Assembly (NCBI GenBank): GCA_014281115.1 | Contig: JACONQ010000005.1 | Span: 3,782,001 to 3,846,000 of the forward strand | Direction of reading: 5' to 3' | Source: Laburnicola sp. R22_1 | Taxonomy: Eukaryota; Ascomycota; Dothideomycetes; Pleosporales; Didymosphaeriaceae | Length of the DNA stretch: 64,000 nucleotides | Shown: positions 34,332 through 46,715 of the stretch, piece by piece | How the letters are laid out: every line of letters starts with the position of its first letter | How positions within the stretch are numbered: position 1 is the stretch's first letter | The notes under the pieces: generated by a model | What the model saw: the letters and a program-made list of their open reading frames with translations, nothing else | Database searches by the model: none | Told to the model about the DNA's origin: nothing | Program-made: the position numbers and the translations under genes

Positions 34332-37300
34332 ATGCGGCTGCTTCTGCTCTCAGCCATCGCAGGCCTCAGTAGCGCCGTCTCTAACGTCACTTACTTTGGC
34401 GCACCGCGTCTTACAATTGGTAATACTCTCCCCAATCGCGATGCCCATGGCAAAATCGTTGCACAAGCCATAGGAGGCGACGTAGAGAAGCCGAGCTGCA
34501 AAGGCGGCAGCAGTGCTAACGGTCGCTCCATCGCGTATTATCAAGCGTGGAACGTTCGAAGTCGGCCCTGCGACAAGGTGTGGCCGTCACAGATCAAGCT
34601 GGATGGCTTGACGCAGCTGAATCTGGCTTTCGCTACCATCGACCCCAATACTTTCGAAATCCGTTTACAGAACCCCGATGACGACGACGTATACCGCCAA
34701 TTTATCGACCTCAAGAAGCACGGTTTGCAGACATGGCTCGGTGTCGGCGGCTGGGAGTTCAGTGACGAAGGCGAGACGCGCACCACCTGGTCCGACATGG
34801 TCAGCAGTCAGGATAAACGCAAGACGTTCATCGAATCGACAGTTAAGTTCCTTGAGCACTATGGCTTTCAAGGACTGGATATGGATTGGGAATGGCCTGG
34901 AGCTGCGAACCGCGGTGGACGCGCTGAGGATACACAGAATCAGGTATGTTTATCAAAACCGTAACAGGCCTGTCTAACACTGCTAGGTTACGTTTATGAA
35001 AGAACTGCGAGAAGCGCTAGGCAAAGACTACGGCCTCACATGTGTTCTACCCCACGACAACGGTTACCTCAAGGGCATCGATGTCAAGTCACTATCCGAA
35101 CACGTTGATTATTTCAACATACTAACGTACGACCTCCACGGCTCCTGGGACGAGAAGAACCCCGAGATTGGTCCGACAATGCGCTCGCACGCGGATCTCG
35201 CCGAGATAGACACCCACCTCGAAGCTCTGTGGGCCACCGGCGTCGACCCAAATAAATTCACCCTTGGCCTTGCATACTACGGTCGCGGATACACGGCTGC
35301 TGATTCCAAATGCTTACACCACGGCTGTACATTCACCGGTCCAAGCAAGAAAGGCGATTGTTCCAATCAAGCAGGCATATTGAGTGGTTGTGAGATCAAG
35401 CGCGTGATCAAGGAAAAGAACCTCACCCCCGGCGTGATAACCGGAGGGGCTAGGGCTATGGAGTTGTTCTGGGAGGATCAGTGGATCAGTTATGACAACG
35501 ACGAGAGCTTTGCTATGAAGAAAGATCTTGCCAACGAGCGATGCATGAGTGGCACTGCTGTAAGTACTCTTTTTTTTTGGAGGATACGTGTCAGAGGGAC
35601 TCACTGATCTGTTCTTAGGTGTGGGCAATCGATTATGATAGTTGCAACACCGATGGAGAGCTTCCACCTGCAATCCCGGTGGTCTCATCCGCTTCGTCTG
35701 TTGGTCCCACGGCTAGCTCGGCCGTCTCTTCGGTCGTATCATCTTCAAAAGCTGCATCTTCGGCGGAACCAACTTCACAAGCGGCATCTTCAAAAATACC
35801 TCCCTCGGCAACACGGTCTTCCAAGGCACCCGCCTCAAAAGTGTCTTCGGAAGGACCATCATCGAAAGCGCCCTCTCTAAGCGCCCCTCTAAGCGAGTCA
35901 GAGACATCGTCTATTGTACCGTCTTCGTCAGTTTCGTCGAAGAAGCCTACCACCTCAGCACCGATCATCTCGACAGAAAGCTCGGAAGCACCACCTACGC
36001 CTTCGTCAAGCATTAAGTCAAGTGCATCCAAAAGCTCATTCAGCAAATTGTCTTCGTCTATTTCGTCAGAGGAGCCTACCACCTCAGCACCGATCATCTC
36101 GACAGAAAGCTCGGAAGCATCACCATCGCCTTCCTCAAACATTGAGTCGAGTGTGTCTGAACGCTCGTCTAGCGAATCGTCTTCAGCTGAGTCTTCCACC
36201 GTCCGGAGCTCATCACTACCACCTAGTGCTACCAGATCTTCATCATTGACTTCAGATATGTCTATCGTAGTACCTACTTCAGCTCCTACTAGCGATGAGA
36301 AGAGCTCCACAACTTTCTGGCTCACTCCAGAGTCTTCGTCCACAACTCAAGACTCAGTGATCCCGTCCTCAAAGAGCAGGAGCATTTCTGCTACCGTGAG
36401 CACACCATCCGCGACGATTGGATCGTCCTCGGCTGCGAGTAGTTCGGACCCGCAATCTTCAGTCCAGAGCGAATCAGCTAGCGAAACAATTTCAAATTCG
36501 GAGTCTTCGGCTTCGCCACCGTCCCGTTCGACCTTGCCATCGCCCTTTACGAGCGAGTCGGGAAGTGAGACCAGCGTTGTCCCGATAAGTACCATTCCGT
36601 CGTTGTCCAGTCAGCCTAGCGTTTCAAGCAGTTCATCCTTGCAGCCTTCCGTGTCGAGCGAATCAAAGAGCGCAACGAGCATAACTCCGACGTCTCTTGA
36701 CTCTTCGGCAACTAGCGAGCTTCAATCGGGAAATGCAACAATGTCCTGGGGTCCTACGCCGGTTCCTGTGCTCGATCCAAGCCACTGCCCCGCTTCCTTT
36801 GGGTTGAATTACACGAACTGGTTCAAGCCGCCGAAGAATTTCTGGAAAGACAATGCGACTCTTCATTGTGAACCGCCCTGCACGTACAAGTTGCCAAACT
36901 ATCGCTTGTCCACCTCGCGTACCTTTTTCTGCCCAGCTATTACTGAACAGTTCCTGACCATCGGCGGCGGAGAGACTGTGACTACGACAAAGCAGAGGGA
37001 ATCTTTCGCATGCGGCTCTGTTACGAAAGTGCAAATCACTGACGTCTTCGTGCGTCATGGTTCCACTAGGACCATCGAGCAAGTAATCCCCTCTTCAACC
37101 GTTGTCACCGACGTCGTATCCTTCTGGCCTATTACTGTAACGGATGAGGCCAAAATAACACCAGTGACGAAGCCGTTGTGCGAAGTCGTACAGTCGACTC
37201 TGCCTCCAGGTCTGATTCCTATTCCCTTCCCAGGAATGCGGGTACCCAGCGAATGGCCACAGGGCATCCGTCATTGCATGTTCCCCCACGAATATCCGTA

Positions 37301-40084
37301 CCGGTATTGGAGGCTACCATGGCAGTGTTGTCAGTTTGACTGGTGCAAGCCGTTGTATACCAAGACGCCTTTCCCCACTGAGACACCGCGAGAGTGCAGC
37401 GGCCTCGACTGGTGCACCGACTTTCCTTGGAATAGTATACGCTCGGAAACGCCTACCATCTCTGCCCCTTCGACGGCGCCGATTTCTGAGTTGGCACCGG
37501 AGAACACTCAGGTGGAGGCGGTGCGTTGTCCCGAGGGTCAAAGCTGTGATCCTGAAGACGACGACCCGGAGGATACAGATGATGATGAGGAAGAGGATGA
37601 AGATGACGATGATGATGATGACGTCCCGCCCGTCGTCGTTGTACTTCCCAAGGACCCATGGAATTTCGCCGTAAGTAACTTCACCACCCCCATTAGTCCC
37701 TACGCTAACATTAGCCCCAGCCAAAAGAATGCCCCAAAGGCTCAGCTCGGGAGAAGTACATGAAGATAAAGACACCTGGCTTCTTTGGTTGCGGCTGCGG
37801 CTGGTCCGGTCTCAACTTCGGGCCTCCATGTCCTGCACCAAAATGCCCCTGGGACGTCTGGAACTGCTACATCAAGAAGATATTCGATATCATTCTCCCC
37901 TGTGGCCGAATTTTTGAGTGTGACATTTGTAAATGGTTTGGCTGTCCAGGTAAGTCGCTCTTCTAGATCTGTAGTATAGAGGGTACTAAAAGCGACAGAT
38001 ATCGAAACTAGCTGCGGCATCTTGGGCTGTGGAGGTCACTGTAACAGCCTCTTGGGGTGCGATCCTAACTGTCCAGACGTTGTGAGTACAAAATAAGTGA
38101 ACTGTTCCGTTGGACAGCACTGACATGTTCAATAGGTATGCGGCCCATGCGGTATTGGCAAATGTGCTCCAAAGCCTGGACCGCCGCCCAAGAAGCCAGG
38201 TCCCAAGCCTGGGCCAGATCCTGATCATCCAGAAGATCCAGAGAATCCAGACCCTACGCCAACCGAAGGTCCCACGGCCCCTAACCCGACCGCCACACCA
38301 ACTGGCTCCAAGAAACCCGACTGCGAAGAGAAAGACAGGGTCACAGTCACAGAAGTGATGAGCCTCTGTATGGAGTTCGCCACTACAATGGGGTCCTTTG
38401 CCTCTAACGCTACAACAACGACCAGCAACTGTACGGGCTTGTATACTATGGAGATGGTAGGCTGCCAGCCTCTTACCGGCATGACGACTACCACGTGGCA
38501 AACTGTGAACGAAAAGAGCACCAGTTCCTGCTCAGACCCGTCAACTGTCTACCAAACCCAAGCATCGTGTCTGGATGGTCCCCACTCCACTGTGGTAAGT
38601 TGCTCTGGAAAACGAAACGCACTGAGAGATATACTAATTAGCCACTCACCTTGCAGGCATTAAGCACTACCCGGTCATGCACAAGCAGGATATCCACGAT
38701 TGTAGGCTGCGACATCACCGGAGGAGCGACAACCACCATCTCCAGCACCAGCGAGCCCGGTAGATGTACCCTTGCTCCGCTCTCATATATGGAAGATGAA
38801 GGCGATAACAAAGGCCTTCCGACGATGGGCAACTCGTCAACGTCGATCGTAATACCTTTCCTGACCATGCAGAATGCAACGGAGGGTGGGTCATGTCCGC
38901 TTTCACCGTTTATCCTAGACGATGACGAAGGCGACGATGTCAATTCCACGATCATTATTCCTACTCTCCTGATGCAATCCGATGGCCCTGCTTGCTCCCG
39001 GTCGCCACTTTTGCTCGACGACGACGAAGGCGATAATGAAGGGCCCAATCGCACGGTTATCAGCATCCCCACGCTGTTGATGAAACCCAGCACCAGCGGA
39101 AACATCAGTGTACCCACGCTCATGATGTCCGATGGGCCAGCTTGTTCTCGGAGTCCACTTTTGCTCGACGACGATGAAGGCGATGATATGGAGAAAAATA
39201 GCACAGTTATTAGCATCCCCACGCTCATGATGTCCGATGGGCCAGCTTGTTCTATAGTTCCCATTTCGCTCGACGACGATGAAGGCGATGACGTGGAGAG
39301 GAACAGCACCGTTATTAGCATCCCTACGCTGTTTTCCAAGCGGACGAGCACGGTTGTCAGCATCCCTACGCTGTTTTCCAAGCGGACGAGCACAGTTGTC
39401 AGCATCCCTACGCTGTTTTCCAAGCCGACCAGCACGGGGATCAGCATACCAACTCTTGTCTCTTTCCCTGCCTCGAGGAACCTCGCCGCACCAACGCTCT
39501 CACACGACCCTAGGTCGAAGAACCTCGCCGCACCAACGTTGAAACACTCGCCCACGCCCACGCCGACAGCTCCTCCGCCAAGGCCGACCAGTACAAACAC
39601 ACCCATCCAAGGTGGCGGCAGGTGGCAAATCAAGATCAAGCAGAAAATCTCTGGCAATTCAGCCAAGGTCGAGTGGACACTTTATGACCATATGGGCTAC
39701 CACGCAGGATGGGGCTTCGATAAAGATCCCATCCACTGTCTCGGCCGGCCTATGAAGGACTGCTTCCCCTTCTCTATCGAGATGCGCACAGAAGATAGGG
39801 AAGTCCAGTCTAAGTCGCACATGTACTTTGAGGTCATGATGGATATTCCGAGCGGTAGGAGGTTGACGTTCGATACGAAGGGCAACCACGGCGCGGATCG
39901 CCCCGAGGACGGCTATCCGGCCCACAATTATGGATGTAGCGACAAGGCTAAGAATAACTGGAGTAATAACGCTCGCGAGTTCAAGTGTTATTTTTGGTGG
40001 CTTGGTGCGGGTGGCTGGGATGGCGAGTCCGATATGCAAGTCCCGTTGGCAAGCGATAACAATAGGTTCGGATTAGAGGATTAA
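34332..40084 (+). CDS. large secreted GH18 chitinase (1811 aa, seven exons)
   Basis: A predicted secreted chitinase of the large multi-domain (subgroup C, killer-toxin-like architecture) fungal class. Exons: 34332-34943, 34987-35559, 35619-37670, 37721-37949, 37999-38081, 38136-38594 and 38657-40084; introns are 43-62 bp, all GT-AG, and the frame is continuous. The signal peptide is MRLLLLSAIAGLSSA. The GH18 barrel spans ~55-400, with catalytic GLDMDWE (Glu187) and YDLHGSWD; the first Asp of DxxDxDxE is Gln. A Ser/Thr-rich linker (~400-770) with internal repeats follows, then a Cys-rich region, an Asp/Glu run (~1025), a second Cys-rich module over exons 4-5, and a repeat region in exon 7. The conserved C-terminal domain begins WQIKIKQKISG and ends at 40084. 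No LysM or CBM18 module is seen. Roles in wall remodelling or antagonism of other fungi are inference. Confidence 0.9.
38965..39445 (+). repeat. coding tandem repeats in chitinase exon 7
   Basis: Two nested repeat types. An ~35-45 residue unit containing SDGPACSRSP-LLLDDDEGD and NSTVISIPTL occurs three to four times. It is followed by three copies of a 14-residue unit (LFSKRTSTVVSIPT type, period 42 bp) around 39328-39445. Bases are nearly identical between units, indicating recent slippage or unequal crossing-over. Confidence 0.85.
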
Positions 40085-41278
40085 GCTGTATGTGCGAAGA
40101 CTGCCCGTCTTTTGTGCATGATTAGCAGAAATATGGACGGCTTGGATGTCGGATAGAGGAGTGGATGAGCGGGGCCGCGCAATAGTGTGGCGTGTATCGA
40201 GTCTCTTCAGATTTCAATGGTGTCGGTGCAGAGTTTTGTAGATGAGTGAGATGGAGCGATGGAGACGATGAGGCGTATTTGCATGTTTTCACGCGCCATG
40301 AAGTCATTAAAAATGTATCATCTAGCTTACGACGGCTTGATTTTGCATGTTGCATGTTGCGCGACTTTGCTGTAGGATGAGATTGTCACGGAAGGCGCTA
40401 CCTAGGTATGTTTCCTGGCACCTGTTGTCGTGAATTTAAGAAAGGTAATGCTGCCTCCAAGTGGAAAGTAGAACGAATTCCTATCCGCTCTCAACCCGTA
40501 TATCCGTATAGTTTTTTTTTTTTTTTTTTTTTGCGACTAAGAGGTTTCTAATAAAAAGATAACAATAATAGCAGTTATCCCTCCTGCTATTGGACACAGA
40601 AAAGCGTTTTAAGGTGTTTATATATTCGTATATTAGTAATAAAACAATAGGAGAATAAATATAACGTTACCTTCTTAGTTTCTACATCCAATTAGAATAT
40701 TTACTGACTTTAGCTAGTATCGAATAATAATATTATTAAATGACCGTCGTTGTAGGAGATTCTAACCTAGTTCGAGTCCTTGCAATACATAGAGAGGGGT
40801 AACATAGGAGGTAATAAAACTAAGAAGACAAAAGTCAGATCTATAAGGTATACTTTTAGAGTGTTTACACTATTAGGTACAGGCCTTTAGATAAATAGTT
40901 CCAAAATTTTAATAAACTAGCAAATATGTACGCACTAAGATCTTCTCTAAATTGATTTACCTAAGGTACTCACCCCTTAGGCTCGTACACCTTGTTCACG
41001 TTAACTGTTTTGATTCTAGCTCGATACTCGTTCACATTATACCACAGAAACAATTAATTCATAGCCGTATAGACTCATGGACATGCCTACAGGGTCTTTA
41101 TCTATCAATTAGATGAGTGAACAGAACAAGCATACCCGACGAGGACCCTCTTCTCTCGTACCACATGACCCCGCTGCCCGTATGCGGGACAGGGATCAAT
41201 TGCATGGCTATAGTACAAGCACCTGCACATTGAGTAACGCTCGACGATCTGAGTGCAATTCCATTTTCGATTAATCTC
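40085..41278. other. AT-rich intergenic region with an eroded SINE and a T21 tract
   Basis: Contains T21 at 40512-40532 and a strongly AT-rich stretch from ~40540 to 41040 without coding potential. The SINE-like relic at 40742-40815 sits inside it. Confidence 0.55.
40742..40815 (+). repeat. eroded SINE-like copy (5' part)
   Basis: GAGATTCTAACCTAGTTCGAGTCC followed by an ATACATAGAGAGGGGTAA-type segment matches the minus-strand 5' regions of the copies at 12647-12818 and 52790-52953. The Pol III B-box core GTTCGAGTCC is intact. The 3' body is not recognisable and no target duplication is seen. Confidence 0.55.
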
Positions 41279-42911
41279 TCATTCGGGTGCAATCTCAATC
41301 TTGCGGCAGACGTCTAAGCCTTCCTGTTCCTCTTTCCGCATGCGTATTGCGTGAAGTGCTCGCCGCATCTTGACCACAAACAAGAGGCACACGTAAAGGT
41401 ACATCAACGACAACGGCAATTCCTGCTTGTCGGACAGAGGTTGAGTGTGCCAGATCCAGGTCCGTGTGACGACGTCGTTCCTTCGGGGATCAACAATTTG
41501 GCCCAAGTAGTATACTAGTTGGCAGGAAGAGCTATTGTTGGATTAGATAAATGAACAATCGAGAGTGGTCGAACTTCCTGATAAAGACATACCAGACATA
41601 TGGACCACCTCTTGTTTCATTGACCTCAGTCTTGATGGCCGTACCCTGACAATAAGGTCTGGGGCAGCTGTCCCCTTGCGCCTTACAAATTACCATGATC
41701 GCTGCCATGTCCAATGATGCGCAGGGGAAGACCTTGCGCTTCCAGTCTAGTTGATCGATCACAGTCCCTGGACTTGAATTGGAGATTCGATATTCGCCGC
41801 GCATGACTTTACCCTCTCCCGGGGTGCCTTTGAGTTGACAAGTCAGCATCGTTTCGAATACCTCCCAGTGCTGAAAAGCTGAGTATGGTAAGCTTTGCTT
41901 GCGATTTAGAACATCGATGAACGTAATGTTGTCGTCCAACATATTCGTTGGGCTTTACCGCAATCGTTTGTCAATCAATGACAATAGCGAGTATATTTCG
42001 ATGTTAGAGAGGTGCATGTCTCTGAGTCGGGCGAACATGTCGTACGAGGTGTTTGTGAACTTCCTCAGCAGCGCTTCGACCAGGGCTATTGTTGTTGAAG
42101 CACGAGACTGCAAGTTTGTAGAAACAACCTCCATAGCGCCATAGAAATTTTTGTCCATGCTGGAGTTGCAGCCTTCGTTCATGTTCTTGTCGGCTTGCTG
42201 CGTGTTTCATAGAGGTTTGAAGCTTTCGCACACCGACATTAAGCCCTGCACATATCTGAAGTAGTTGCCGAGAGTCCATGTTGGCACTGCGCGCCTGGTC
42301 ATCCAAGACTTGTCTTGTTTTGGCACCATCGCGTTCTACTGTGTCGAAAAGATGCGATATCATTGCAGGTCTGATTGGCAAGTTCCATTTGCTGAAGCGA
42401 CAAGACTTCAACCCGGCGCAGCTCCCCCTGGTTGCGTTACTAGACTGTTGAATGCAAGATCCTGCTCGACATGTACAAACCCTAAAGGGAGCACCAGAAG
42501 AGTCGTGAGGCTCACGATCTTCATCGTCACAATGCCACGCACCCTCACTACTTCTTGTTGCATTCCTACCGTCCACTGTATCTCCCGCTTCGCCCGTCTC
42601 CATCTTGGAGCTGATGTACCTGCCTCCAGTGCACTGTATGCTGCCATCTTATCCAACAATTGTCGCAGAGGATGTTGCACCGTAAGTGCCATACCACGAA
42701 CTGCATTGTAGTGCGGCAACGACTCGGCAGACTGTGGAGGCAGATCTTGTAAGTGTTCGATCAGGACTCGAAGCTGGTTCAACTCCTGTTGTAGCATGCG
42801 AAAATCGTCCGTAGCGCCATCTGTGTGCTGAAGCGCTTTCGTGACCTGCCCAATTAGTTTAATGACTGCAATGAAATCGCCGACCGAGAAGCCAAAACCG
42901 GGAGACGCCAT
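41279..42911 (-). pseudogene. fungal N-terminal-domain plus ubiquitin-like-domain protein, interrupted
   Basis: The start MASPGFGFSVGDFIAVIKLI is a widespread fungal N-terminal domain found on STAND-type and related signalling proteins. The C-terminal part (SPTNMLDDNITFIDVLN ... AFQHWEVFETML) matches the ubiquitin-like domain found at the end of such proteins. The final exon follows a 61 bp intron (41592-41532) and ends in a hydrophobic stretch and a basic tail (stop at 41279). Problems: the first frame stops at 42408, so one or two introns must be assumed in ~42480-42190 (for example gtttgt...cag and gtcggt...aag). Directly before SPTNMLDD there is an in-frame TAA (~41965) that no plausible intron removes. 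It is either a recently inactivated gene or has an unusual structure I cannot resolve. Confidence 0.6.
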
Positions 42912-43639
42912 TGTGGAGAGCAACAGTCGAAAGACGAACGCCGCAGAGCTCTTCTAGGCTGAAGTCGAAACGGCTGTGGTGAGGCTGTGCGAAATTTGCC
43001 ACCTGATAAAGGAGCGTGGGGTCCAATTACCCATGTGTCCACTGTTCAGCCACCTTTGTCCGTAGCTATGCCCGGTTCGGCAGGCTTGGCGAATAGCTAA
43101 TGCGTCGCATTTCTTCTTTTTATATTGAACATACATTAGTAACAATGATGGAAGAGATGTACCTTAGGTACAAAGTCTTGAATGGCACAGACGCGTGGTG
43201 GGACGCGTTGCTGACGCGTTACTGACGCGCGCGAGTCATCCGTTAATAGCACATGGGCGTGCTATGACTCGCGGTCTGATAGTAAGCGAACCACATTACC
43301 GTACCCTTTCACCTCACCAGTTCAAGAACTGATCCACCAGATCTGTGGCTATCTATCTAGTATAGACTTACGAAGCGCCTATTATGTGTCGACTAGATTC
43401 CAAAAAGCCGCCGAAGAGCATGCGGGCAAATACTGGACTGAGCGTTTGAGAATAAACAGCTGCATCGACGCGATAATTCTTATTAAGCACTACTCTAACT
43501 TTCTTCTGCGCTTCCTCAAGTGCGTCCAGTTTAATATTGAATTCTCAGCTCCAGAAGACGAAGGCCGTGGCTGCCGCGAAAGCGTCGACGAACTGCGCAA
43601 GAGAGATGAGGCGGCGCCATCGTTCCCAATAGTCGGGTC

Positions 43640-43770
43640 CGACTGTTAGTTACTGTTACTAACAGTCGGATTCCTGGGCAGTCGGTCAGTAAGGGGACCC
43701 CCTTCCGTAACTGACTGATGGATGAGGCTGTAGTTACTGCAGTAACTGGCCTATACAGAGATTTTACTGG
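43640..43770 (+). repeat. hAT left subterminal repeat cluster
   Basis: The motif GTAACTG/CAGTTAC and close variants occurs about five times in ~130 bp, in both orientations, together with repeated AGTCGG. The right end (46545-46715) has a matching cluster. Confidence 0.7.
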
Positions 43771-43901
43771 TGTTGAGGCTGGAGGTGAAACCTGCCAAGG
43801 GCGCTGGTGATAAGCTGTGGAGATTAGATGCCGGATTCGTCAAATCTCTATAATAAACTCAACTTTCTCTATCTCCTAGTCACAGCCTGACACCCATCAA
43901 T

Positions 43902-46589
43902 ATGAGGTCCTTCTTGACGTCCCAGAATTATACGCCTCGCCACCCGACGTCGTCGTCGGCCGGCCCCAGTACCCAGGCCGCGGCCACCCACTTTGCGTCG
44001 TCCCGCCGTCTTAAGAAGGCAAGGGCGACCTCGCCGACGCCCTCTACGTCCTCATCCATTGTATCGTCGGGCCCGACGCCCTCAACGCCCAAGGCTCCGG
44101 CTGAGTCGCTCTCGAAGGCCTTCCCCCGCAAAGTGGGCCAGAACAACGGCGTTGAGTTCCCAGTGGACTGGAACAATATACACTACGCCAATAAGCTTCT
44201 AGTGGCGTCGCGGGTGGGATATCGGGTACGGGACCTGCGCCAGATCTCTGGCAAGGCCAAGTCGTCAAATATCTGGCGTTACGGCGCGGACCTGGTCTAT
44301 ATTGACGCTGTTGGCAAGCGCACAAGGCTCTGGCTCTGTAAGACCTGCCACCTGAAGGGGTTGACGACGGCTTGCAAAGCTGTCAATTCCACTGCGCATA
44401 TCGCCACCCATCTCCAGAAAGAGCACTCCATTGGTGTTGTAAGTGGCCAGCTGTTCCCGACAGGGCGCCCAGGGCCCCTGGATCCATGGGCAGCGTCGCG
44501 GGCAGCGGGTAGTGCCTTTGGGGGAGCCATACGCCATGGCAGGAGACGTCGTTGTTGAGGGCGTATGTGGACTGGGTGATACTGCAAGACGTGAGTTTCA
44601 ACTCAGCCACCTCGGCTGAAGTCCGGAGTCTTATTGCGTGGAATCGGCTCGACCTTCTTGAAGCTCTACCATCATCAACAACCACCCTTTCTAGCTATAT
44701 AGTAGATGGTTTGAAAGCGCGCAAAGCGAAGGTTCGATTGATACTAAACTCGGCTGTCAGCAGTGTGGCGTTGAGCGTGGACGTATGGACTTCTCCAAAC
44801 CACTTTTCATTTCTGGCAGTAGTTGCCCACTTTGTCGGTATGCCAAGCCCTTACCGGTAGCGCGTCGTCCGAAGACCCCTCGAACTTCGCAATATTACTA
44901 TGAATCACTGTATTTTAACAACTTACAGATATCAACAACCAACCTTAGGATTTGCTTATTGGCTTCAAGAACCTCCTTGGGGACTATACGGGCGCCAATT
45001 AGGCTATTGCCATCCTCTCCGTCATCAACGACTACAATATCGCCACCTAGTTTAGCTGTTTTGTGGGCGACAATGCGACAAACAACGACGCTAAGCTCAT
45101 CGCGGGCCTCAACCTCCACCCCGACATTTCCATCATCTTTGAGCACCGTATACGCTGCGCGGGCCATATAATTAACCTTGTCGTTAAGGCCCTGATATAT
45201 GGCAACGGTGTCAGCAAGTTTGAAGAAGAGTTAGCTCAGGCCGCTCCCTAGGATCAATTTCAACTGTACAGAAAGCATGGGATTGTCGGGAAGCTCCACA
45301 ACTTTGTGAATGCTGTCCTTGCGTCCCATAAACGCCGCGAGCTGTTCACGACTATACAAACTGAGCTGGGCGACGAGGACCCCCTCTGGCGATTCGGCAG
45401 TCTCTATTTAATACAGGACGGCGGGATTAGGTGGCACTCCGTGTATCGCATGCTCTTACGCTGTCATGAGCTTCGAGACCCAATCTCCAGGTTCACGCGT
45501 TGGTGGAGAGCTCTGTCGGGCGCTGACGACGTCGCCGCCGATGAGGACGGCGATGAGGAGGACAAGGAGGAGCTGGACTACGACCCATTGGCCGACGCCC
45601 TCTTAGACGATGAGTGGGATGACGTTAAAGAGCTCGCCGACTTCCTTGAGCCCTTCTATTAGATGACTTTAAGACTTGAGGGCAACGTCAGCACCTCTGG
45701 GTACGGGAGTCTCTGGCAGACGCTCGTTAACTTGCAACACCTCTAGCGGAGACTCCACAAAGTCAAAGACGCCGTCGCCTACAAGCCTAACAACTCCTAC
45801 ATTAAAAACGCTACCAGGTTTGCAATACAGAAGCTTACGTCGTATTTTATCAAGCTCGTGATGGATCAGCCATCCTTACTGTACTGCGTCGCGACTGCCC
45901 TTAACCCGCAGCTTCGGCTACTCTGGTTTCAAGGGCAGTGGTCAGCCTACCCAGCTTGGTACAAGAAAGCTGAGAGATCCCTAAAAGACGTCTTTCAACG
46001 GTATGTTGATGCGGAGGAGGAGGAGGTAATTGAGCTTGACGCCTCCGCCCTCTGTTGTCGCAAAACGCCGGGTGGCAAATATCACGACGAGGAGTTCGAG
46101 GAGACTATGGCTGTCAACCTCCACTTACAGACCAACTCCCGGGCTCACAAGAAAGCCCGGACGTCAAACGAGCTAACAACGTATTTTGACAATATACGCG
46201 GAGACCTCCTTGTTGCTCAGGACGAGGACCCGATTTACGGAGACCCCATGACTTGGTGGCATTACGTGGGCAAGAAACAGTACCCCATTTTGTACAAAGT
46301 CGCCCTTGATTATTTATCTATACCTGCCACCTCTTGTGAGTGTGAGAGGTGCTTCAGCAAAGCACGGAGGACTATATCAACGGATAGAAACCTCCTTTCT
46401 CCAGCTACAATAGAGGCCTTGCAACTCCAACGTAATTGGATTCAAAACAAGGCTATTAGGAGTGAGCTGAACGAGCTTACAGCTCACATCTCCGCCAGAG
46501 GGATATTTGAGGATATGGACGACAATTTGAGGTGTACGACTCCAGTAACTCCAGTAACTGCACCCTTCAGTTACGGAGCTATTGAGTAG
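43902..46589 (+). pseudogene. hAT transposase, interrupted by stops and frame changes
   Basis: Starts MRSFLTSQNYTPRHP (43902). A Ser/Thr/Pro-rich leader is followed by a BED-type zinc-finger region (CKTCHLKGLTTAC ... HIATHLQKEHS, ~44340-44420). The catalytic region includes SVDVWTSPNHFSFLAVVAHF (~44780) and FVGDNATNNDAKLIAGL (~45062). The C-terminal dimerisation domain (MTWWHYVGKKQYPILYKVALDYLSIPATSCECERCFS, ~46248-46360) ends at 46589. Breaks: one-base frame changes near 44515 and in 44860-45060, and stops at ~45249, 45660 and 45747, several of them TAG where Gln is expected. It cannot make a full transposase. Confidence 0.85.
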
Positions 46590-46715
46590 TAAGCAGTTAC
46601 GGCAGCCCTCAGTTACTGTACTCAACCCACCCCCCATCAGTCGGTCCGTCGGGCGAGACGTACAGTTACGGCTTCAAATATATCCAATAGTTACTAGTAA
46701 CCGACTATTGGAAAC
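46545..46715 (-). repeat. hAT right subterminal repeat cluster
   Basis: About seven GTAACTG/CAGTTAC-type motifs and AGTCGG repeats mirror the left end. Such subterminal arrays bind transposase in known hAT elements. Confidence 0.7.

Noticed and set aside
35633..36343. 236-residue acidic frame on the minus strand
   Set aside because: Shadow of the repetitive Ser/Thr linker of the chitinase.
38638..39666. 342-residue frame on the minus strand
   Set aside because: Antisense to the tandem repeats of chitinase exon 7, which continue a spliced, conserved protein on the plus strand.
40742..40815. Possible tRNA gene (GTTCGAGTCC B-box)
   Set aside because: No acceptor-stem pairing, anticodon arm or A-box can be formed. 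The same sequence recurs in the SINE-like copies at 12.7 and 52.9 kb, so it is a repeat.
43386..43649. Separate 87-residue gene
   Set aside because: It is the F-box half of the gene interrupted by the hAT element; the last residues come from hAT DNA.
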